DNA of 64,000 nt from Prochlorococcus sp. AG-363-B11 (GTDB lineage Bacteria > Cyanobacteriota > Cyanobacteriia > PCC-6307 > Cyanobiaceae): positions 33,488 through 97,487 of the forward strand of contig QCFE01000004.1 of assembly GCA_003278425.1 (NCBI GenBank), read 5' to 3'. Both the position numbers and the translations under genes were made by a program. Shown one piece after another: positions 54,451 through 64,000 of the stretch (position 1 is the stretch's first letter; each line of letters opens with the position of its first letter). The notes under the pieces were generated by a model. It worked only from the letters and a program-made list of their open reading frames with translations. It searched no databases and was not told the origin of the DNA.

Positions 54451-56214
54451 TTAATGCAATGAAAAAGCTCTATTTAAGACATTCCTCTTCATCCCTAAAA
54501 CACAAAAAACAGCAAAAATCAAACCTAACCAGCCTCCACGTTCCTGGTGTAATAGAAAACTGCCACTAGAGCAAAGCAACCCCAAAAGCAAGCCAGAGCT
54601 CAACAAAAAACGCAAAATCAAGTCTTTAAAAGATTCAACTGGCCTCACTCCCACACGTTTTCTTAAAAGCTTCCAACCGGGACCGGGAGGTTTTACAAGA
54701 CGTACAAATTTCTCTAACACATCGTCAGACTCAGGTGGAGTTGCGACTAAAGCAATTAGCCAAACTATTGCAGTTAAAAGCGTTGTACAAATAAGCTTGA
54801 GTCCATAGTCTTCAATTCGAAAGACAGGGACTATTGATGTTGTAAAGCCAACCAAGAAACCACATAACATAGCTGCCAGCTCTGCTGTTGCATTAACCCT
54901 CCACCAAAACCATCTCAATACAAGAACAACTCCAGGTCCAGTTCCTATAGCTATCACAAGACGAAATATAGATCCAATACTATCACTCAAAAATGCAGTA
55001 ATTATTCCAATGCTAAGCAGTAAAACACAAGTACTTTGGCCAACTAAAATTAATTCTTTCTGTCCAGCTTGTGGTCTTAAAAATCTCTTATAAAGGTCAT
55101 GTGTTAAATAACTAGACCCCCAATTCAATGATGTACTTACAGTGCTCATAAATGCAGCAACTAAAGAAACTACTACGACCCCAAGTGCTACTGGAGGAAG
55201 ATACTTAACAGCTAGCAGTGGGTAACTAAGTTCCCAATCTTGTTGAGATGGGATTAAAACGAGCGCAGACAAGCCAACAACAATCCATAACCAACTACGT
55301 AAAAGATAATTGATCACTAAAAAAAACCAGCCTGCTAATTCTGCTTGTTGTTCATTTCTAGTAGCAAGTATACGTTGAATAAATTCTCCACCACCATCAC
55401 TCCTTCTGAAACTCCACCATTGAAGAGAAAGGAATGCGGTGAAAGTAGTTATACTTATTCCTGCATTTTCAATCCATTCAAAACCATTTTTTGTCCACAC
55501 CCATGGAAAAATTGAGAATAACTCTGGCCTATTAAGATCTTCTAAACTAGATATCATTTGCGACATTCCACCAGATTCATGAATAACAACAAACGCAAGC
55601 GTCAGTGCACCAAACAGGGCTAATAGCAACTGAACCAAGTCATTAACAACAACTGCCCACAAACCACCTAAAACCGTATAAACAAGCATAAAAAAAGCAA
55701 CGACAATAAGCAGGAGCAATGAGTCACTAACAAGTCCATATATCATATGGCCATCTACCATCCCAAAAGCTTCTGCAACTTTTCTAAGAGCTAAGAAAGC
55801 ATACCCAATCCCAATACAGTTAATAGGAACTGCAAGCAGAAAAGCTTTTATTCCTCTTAACCAAGCAGCAGCAGCCCCTCCATAACGCAATTCAGTAAAT
55901 GCTGCATCAGTCAAAACGCCACTACGTCTCCACATAGGTGCAAAAACAACTGTCATAGCAACATGAGCTAAAGCAAAACTCCACCATTCCCAATTGCCTG
56001 CAATACCTCTAGTCCCCACTAAACCAGCTACGTATAAAGGAGTATCTATTGAGAAAGTTGTTGCTGCCATTGAAGACCCTGCGAGCCATCCTGTTAATTT
56101 CCGACCAGCCACAAAGTAATCATCTTCCCCCTTATTTCTACTCGCAAGGAAAACACCTAAGGCTAGTGAGATCAATAAATAAATAGCAAGGATGAACCAA
56201 TCTACAAGTGTCAT
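54451..56214 (-). CDS. sodium:solute symporter family protein
   Basis: VDWFILAIYLLISLALGVFLASRNKGEDDYFVAGRKLTGWLAGSSMAATTFSIDTPLYVAG; multiple TM. Confidence 0.93.
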   Translation of the reverse strand: MTLVDWFILAIYLLISLALGVFLASRNKGEDDYFVAGRKLTGWLAGSSMAATTFSIDTPLYVAGLVGTRGIAGNWEWWSFALAHVAMTVVFAPMWRRSGVLTDAAFTELRYGGAAAAWLRGIKAFLLAVPINCIGIGYAFLALRKVAEAFGMVDGHMIYGLVSDSLLLLIVVAFFMLVYTVLGGLWAVVVNDLVQLLLALFGALTLAFVVIHESGGMSQMISSLEDLNRPELFSIFPWVWTKNGFEWIENAGISITTFTAFLSLQWWSFRRSDGGGEFIQRILATRNEQQAELAGWFFLVINYLLRSWLWIVVGLSALVLIPSQQDWELSYPLLAVKYLPPVALGVVVVSLVAAFMSTVSTSLNWGSSYLTHDLYKRFLRPQAGQKELILVGQSTCVLLLSIGIITAFLSDSIGSIFRLVIAIGTGPGVVLVLRWFWWRVNATAELAAMLCGFLVGFTTSIVPVFRIEDYGLKLICTTLLTAIVWLIALVATPPESDDVLEKFVRLVKPPGPGWKLLRKRVGVRPVESFKDLILRFLLSSGLLLGLLCSSGSFLLHQERGGWLGLIFAVFCVLGMKRNVLNRAFSLH

Positions 56215-56262
56215 TAGTTTGATTTTTCTTACAGTCGGTGTCTTTAAATCTCTTGTACTTAA

Positions 56263-57315
56263 TTAAAGATGGATACGCCGCAATTGTCCACATGCAGCAT
56301 TTTTATCCAAACCTCTACTAGATCGTAAACTAACAGCAATTCCTCGTTTCTCCAAAATATTCATAAAATTCTGCACTCGTTTAAAGCTAGGGCGCTGAAA
56401 GTCTTCCCCATCAATAGGGTTGTAAGCAATTAGGTTTACATGGCTTTGGAAGCCACTAACAAGGTCTGCTAATTCTTCGGCATGTTCATTATGGTCATTT
56501 AAATGTCCTAAAAGGATATACTCAAAGCTAACTCTCCTCCCTGTTATATCTAAATAATGTCTGCAATCCTCCAAGAGAATATTTAAAGGGTAATTCTTGG
56601 CGGAAGGTATTAAAACCTCACGTAGATTTTGATTTGGTGCATGCAAGCTTAAAGCAAGAGTAAATTGGACACTTCCAAGATATCTAACAGCCAGCTCAGC
56701 CAACTGAGGCAATGAATTTCTAACACCTACTGTACTTAATGTTATTCGTCGTTGGCCAATCCCAAGATCTTTATTTAAGCAAGCTATAGAAGATAAAACT
56801 GATTCTACATTTAAAAGAGGCTCTCCCATTCCCATAAAAACAACATGAGAAGGCCGTCTATCAAAAGCTTCCTTAATTGCAAAAAATTGAGAAACAATTT
56901 CACTAACTCTCAATGAGCGTTGTAGGCCATCTTTTCCAGTTGCACAAAATCGGCAACCCATTGAGCATCCAATCTGACTTGAGATGCAAATAGTTAAGCG
57001 ATCCCTAGAAGGGATTCCAACAGTCTCAATAGTTTCGCCATCCTTAGTTAAAAGTAATAATTTAATTGTTTTATCATTGGCCTCTAATCGATTAATTGTA
57101 CTAAGGCATCCTACAGAAAAGCCTCGTTCAATTAATAAACGTCTCCATGACTTAGGTAAGACTGTTATATCATCAATATCACATATTCCTCTTTCGTAAA
57201 GCCATTTATACAACTGCCTACCACGAAAATTAGACTCTCCATTGTCTACAGCTAAGTTTTCTAGCTGACTAAGGTTAAGTCCAAGTAACTCAAGATTTTT
57301 AACGTTACTTTCCAA
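56263..57315 (-). CDS. rlmN: 23S rRNA (adenine(2503)-C(2))-methyltransferase
   Basis: [26 protein letters not shown] radical SAM CxxxCxxC; GMGEPLLN. Confidence 0.97.
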   Translation of the reverse strand: MESNVKNLELLGLNLSQLENLAVDNGESNFRGRQLYKWLYERGICDIDDITVLPKSWRRLLIERGFSVGCLSTINRLEANDKTIKLLLLTKDGETIETVGIPSRDRLTICISSQIGCSMGCRFCATGKDGLQRSLRVSEIVSQFFAIKEAFDRRPSHVVFMGMGEPLLNVESVLSSIACLNKDLGIGQRRITLSTVGVRNSLPQLAELAVRYLGSVQFTLALSLHAPNQNLREVLIPSAKNYPLNILLEDCRHYLDITGRRVSFEYILLGHLNDHNEHAEELADLVSGFQSHVNLIAYNPIDGEDFQRPSFKRVQNFMNILEKRGIAVSLRSSRGLDKNAACGQLRRIHL

Positions 57316-57325
57316 TCTTAGGAAA

Positions 57326-57478
<153 letters not shown>

Positions 57479-57525
57479 TTAATCCTCCTCTAAGAATAAA
57501 AGAAATTGAAAGTACTAAGATTAGA

Positions 57526-61638
<4,113 letters not shown>

Positions 61639-61676
61639 CTAGTCAGTGTTGGGGAAAAAGATAAGGGAAGAAAACT

Positions 61677-63581
61677 TCAGGCTGAAGCCAAAGCATCGAT
61701 AATGGTATAGTTCATCACTACACGTCCTACAGTTGTCAAAATAAAGCGACTAATTAAAGCACCTTCTTCGTCTAGACGATCTCGACGAAAGCTCCATTGT
61801 TCAATGCGAGTTCCATCTTCAAGAGTCTTAGCATCAATAGGTATATCTCGGTCATCATCATCATCAACTTTGCCATTGAAACGTACCCAGACCCAATCAT
61901 GTAGACCTATTCGCTTATCTTCAAAAGCGTGAATAACATCCTCTAATCCAGCGAAGGTTTTTGAATGATCTCCAAACTCTGGTTTAGAGGCTCCTGGCTG
62001 AAGTGCTGTTAAATAATATGATCCTAAAACCATATCTTGTGAAGGAGTGACAATTGGTTCACCAGTAGCAGGAGAAAGGATGTTATTACTTGCGAGCATC
62101 AACATCCTTGCCTCAGTTTGAGCTTCTATAGCTAACGGAACATGAACAGCCATTTGGTCCCCATCAAAGTCTGCATTGAATGCTGGACAAACTAAAGGAT
62201 GCAATTGAATTGCTCTACCAGCAACCAACTTAGGTTCAAACGCCTGAATACCAAGACGGTGCAGCGTTGGAGCTCGGTTGAGAAGAATAGGATGGCCTTC
62301 TATACATTCTTGAAGTACTTGCATCACTTCATCATCTGCACGTTGAATCAGTTTTTTAGCAGCCTTAATGTTATTAACGATGTTCTGTCTTATTAATCTA
62401 TGAATCACAAAAGGTTGAAAAAGCTCAATGGCCATCTCTTTAGGTAATCCACATTGATGCATTTTGAGCTTAGGTCCAACAACTATCACTGATCTACCTG
62501 AATAATCAACTCTCTTACCTAAAAGATTTTGTCTGAATCGCCCTTGTTTACCTTCTATAATATCGCTCAATGATTTTAATGCGCGATTATTCGCTCCAAC
62601 TACAGTGCGACCTCTTCTTCCATTATCAACAAGAGCATCGACAGCCTCTTGAAGCATCCTCTTCTCATTTCTAACTATAATCTCTGGAGCAAGGATCTCT
62701 TGAAGTCTTGCTAAACGGTTATTCCTATTAATTACCCGTCTATATAAATCATTTAAATCAGAAGTTGCAAACCTTCCCCCATCCAACTGAACCATAGGCC
62801 TTAGATCTGGAGGAATCACTGGTATGGCATCTAGTACCATCCACTCAGGACGAGCACTGGTTGCAATGAAATTGTCAATCACTCTCAATCTTTTAATAAG
62901 TTTTGCTCGTTTCTGCCCCTTACTCTCAGCAATTTCCTCTCGAAGTTGATCCGCAACTTCTTTCAAATCAAGATCTTCTAATAATTGCTTAAGAGCTTCT
63001 GCACCTATTCCAACAACAGGTTCATTTTCTATTGTTGAATCTTCAGCATAGATTTCATCTTCTACTTCTAGCCACTCATCTTCAGTAAGTAATTGCTTGT
63101 ATTTAAGATCTTTGTAATCACCTTCATCTAAGACCACATAACAATTAAAATAAACTATCTGCTCAACATCTCGAAGAGGCATATCAAGCAGAATAGCTAC
63201 GTAACTAGGAATACCCTTTAAGTACCAAACATGAGATACAGGAGCGGCCAAATTAATAAAGCCCATACGATGACGGCGGACTCTACTCTCAGTGACTTCT
63301 ACACCACATCTCTCACAAACGATCCCCCGATGTCTCACCCTCTTATATTTACCGCAATGACACTCCCAATCTTTAGAAGGGCCAAAAATTTTCTCACAGA
63401 AAAGGCCGTCCATTTCTGGTTTTAAAGTACGATAATTAATAGTCTCTGGCTTAGTAACTTCTCCAACCACCTGCCCATTTGGGAGAGTGCGTTGCCCCCA
63501 AGACATAACCCTTTCAGGAGAAGCCAAAGTAATTTTGACATAATCAAAATGATTCTCTGTTCTTAGATTGCTGTTAGTCAT
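61677..63581 (-). CDS. rpoC1: DNA-directed RNA polymerase subunit gamma (RpoC1)
   Basis: [15 protein letters not shown] catalytic motif; split RpoC typical of cyanobacteria. Confidence 0.98.
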   Translation of the reverse strand: MTNSNLRTENHFDYVKITLASPERVMSWGQRTLPNGQVVGEVTKPETINYRTLKPEMDGLFCEKIFGPSKDWECHCGKYKRVRHRGIVCERCGVEVTESRVRRHRMGFINLAAPVSHVWYLKGIPSYVAILLDMPLRDVEQIVYFNCYVVLDEGDYKDLKYKQLLTEDEWLEVEDEIYAEDSTIENEPVVGIGAEALKQLLEDLDLKEVADQLREEIAESKGQKRAKLIKRLRVIDNFIATSARPEWMVLDAIPVIPPDLRPMVQLDGGRFATSDLNDLYRRVINRNNRLARLQEILAPEIIVRNEKRMLQEAVDALVDNGRRGRTVVGANNRALKSLSDIIEGKQGRFRQNLLGKRVDYSGRSVIVVGPKLKMHQCGLPKEMAIELFQPFVIHRLIRQNIVNNIKAAKKLIQRADDEVMQVLQECIEGHPILLNRAPTLHRLGIQAFEPKLVAGRAIQLHPLVCPAFNADFDGDQMAVHVPLAIEAQTEARMLMLASNNILSPATGEPIVTPSQDMVLGSYYLTALQPGASKPEFGDHSKTFAGLEDVIHAFEDKRIGLHDWVWVRFNGKVDDDDDRDIPIDAKTLEDGTRIEQWSFRRDRLDEEGALISRFILTTVGRVVMNYTIIDALASA

Positions 63582-63632
63582 GACAAGTAAATAAGGTTGA
63601 TTGAAAGTCAGTAAGTGGCGCAGTAAAAAGTG

Positions 63633-64000
<368 letters not shown>

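Overview
AT-rich cyanobacterial chromosome segment. Gene content and order resemble a low-light Prochlorococcus or close picocyanobacterium: split atp operons, rpoC1/rpoC2 split, PSRP-3/Ycf65, Ycf35, an HLI protein, and bioF-bioK-like-bioC-bioD-bioA. From ~6.3 kb to 64 kb the window is mostly ordinary core genome: rpoZ, Hsp70, pyrR, gpmI, secG, groESL, atpDC, nadD/nadE, ald, atpI-B-E-G'-F-H-A-G, ftsW, ccdA/ccsB, queF, glnB, purB, fumC, biotin genes, rsmG, rlmN, rpoC2, rpoC1 and the rpoB 3' end. The first ~6.3 kb is accessory. It holds pilin-like and signal-peptide-bearing ORFans arranged as cassettes between repeats. Each repeat carries an upstream region plus only the first ~12-15 codons of an EVE-domain gene (motif YWLMKSEP), and three of the four then break into a shared tail (CTAG(G/A)ACTACGTTCTCAGCGAACCG...TTTACCCAAACTTT). 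The only intact EVE gene is the rightmost copy (6315-6782). I read this as serial site-specific insertion of cassettes into the 5' end of an EVE-domain gene, and it is my main candidate for an undescribed system. Other points of interest: two small genes missed by the 60-aa ORF cutoff (an HLI protein, and a 41/48-aa membrane peptide with a possible frameshift at a T6 run), and perfect intergenic stem-loops directly downstream of atpD and between atpE and atpG'. All calls are from reading the sequence; no searches were run.
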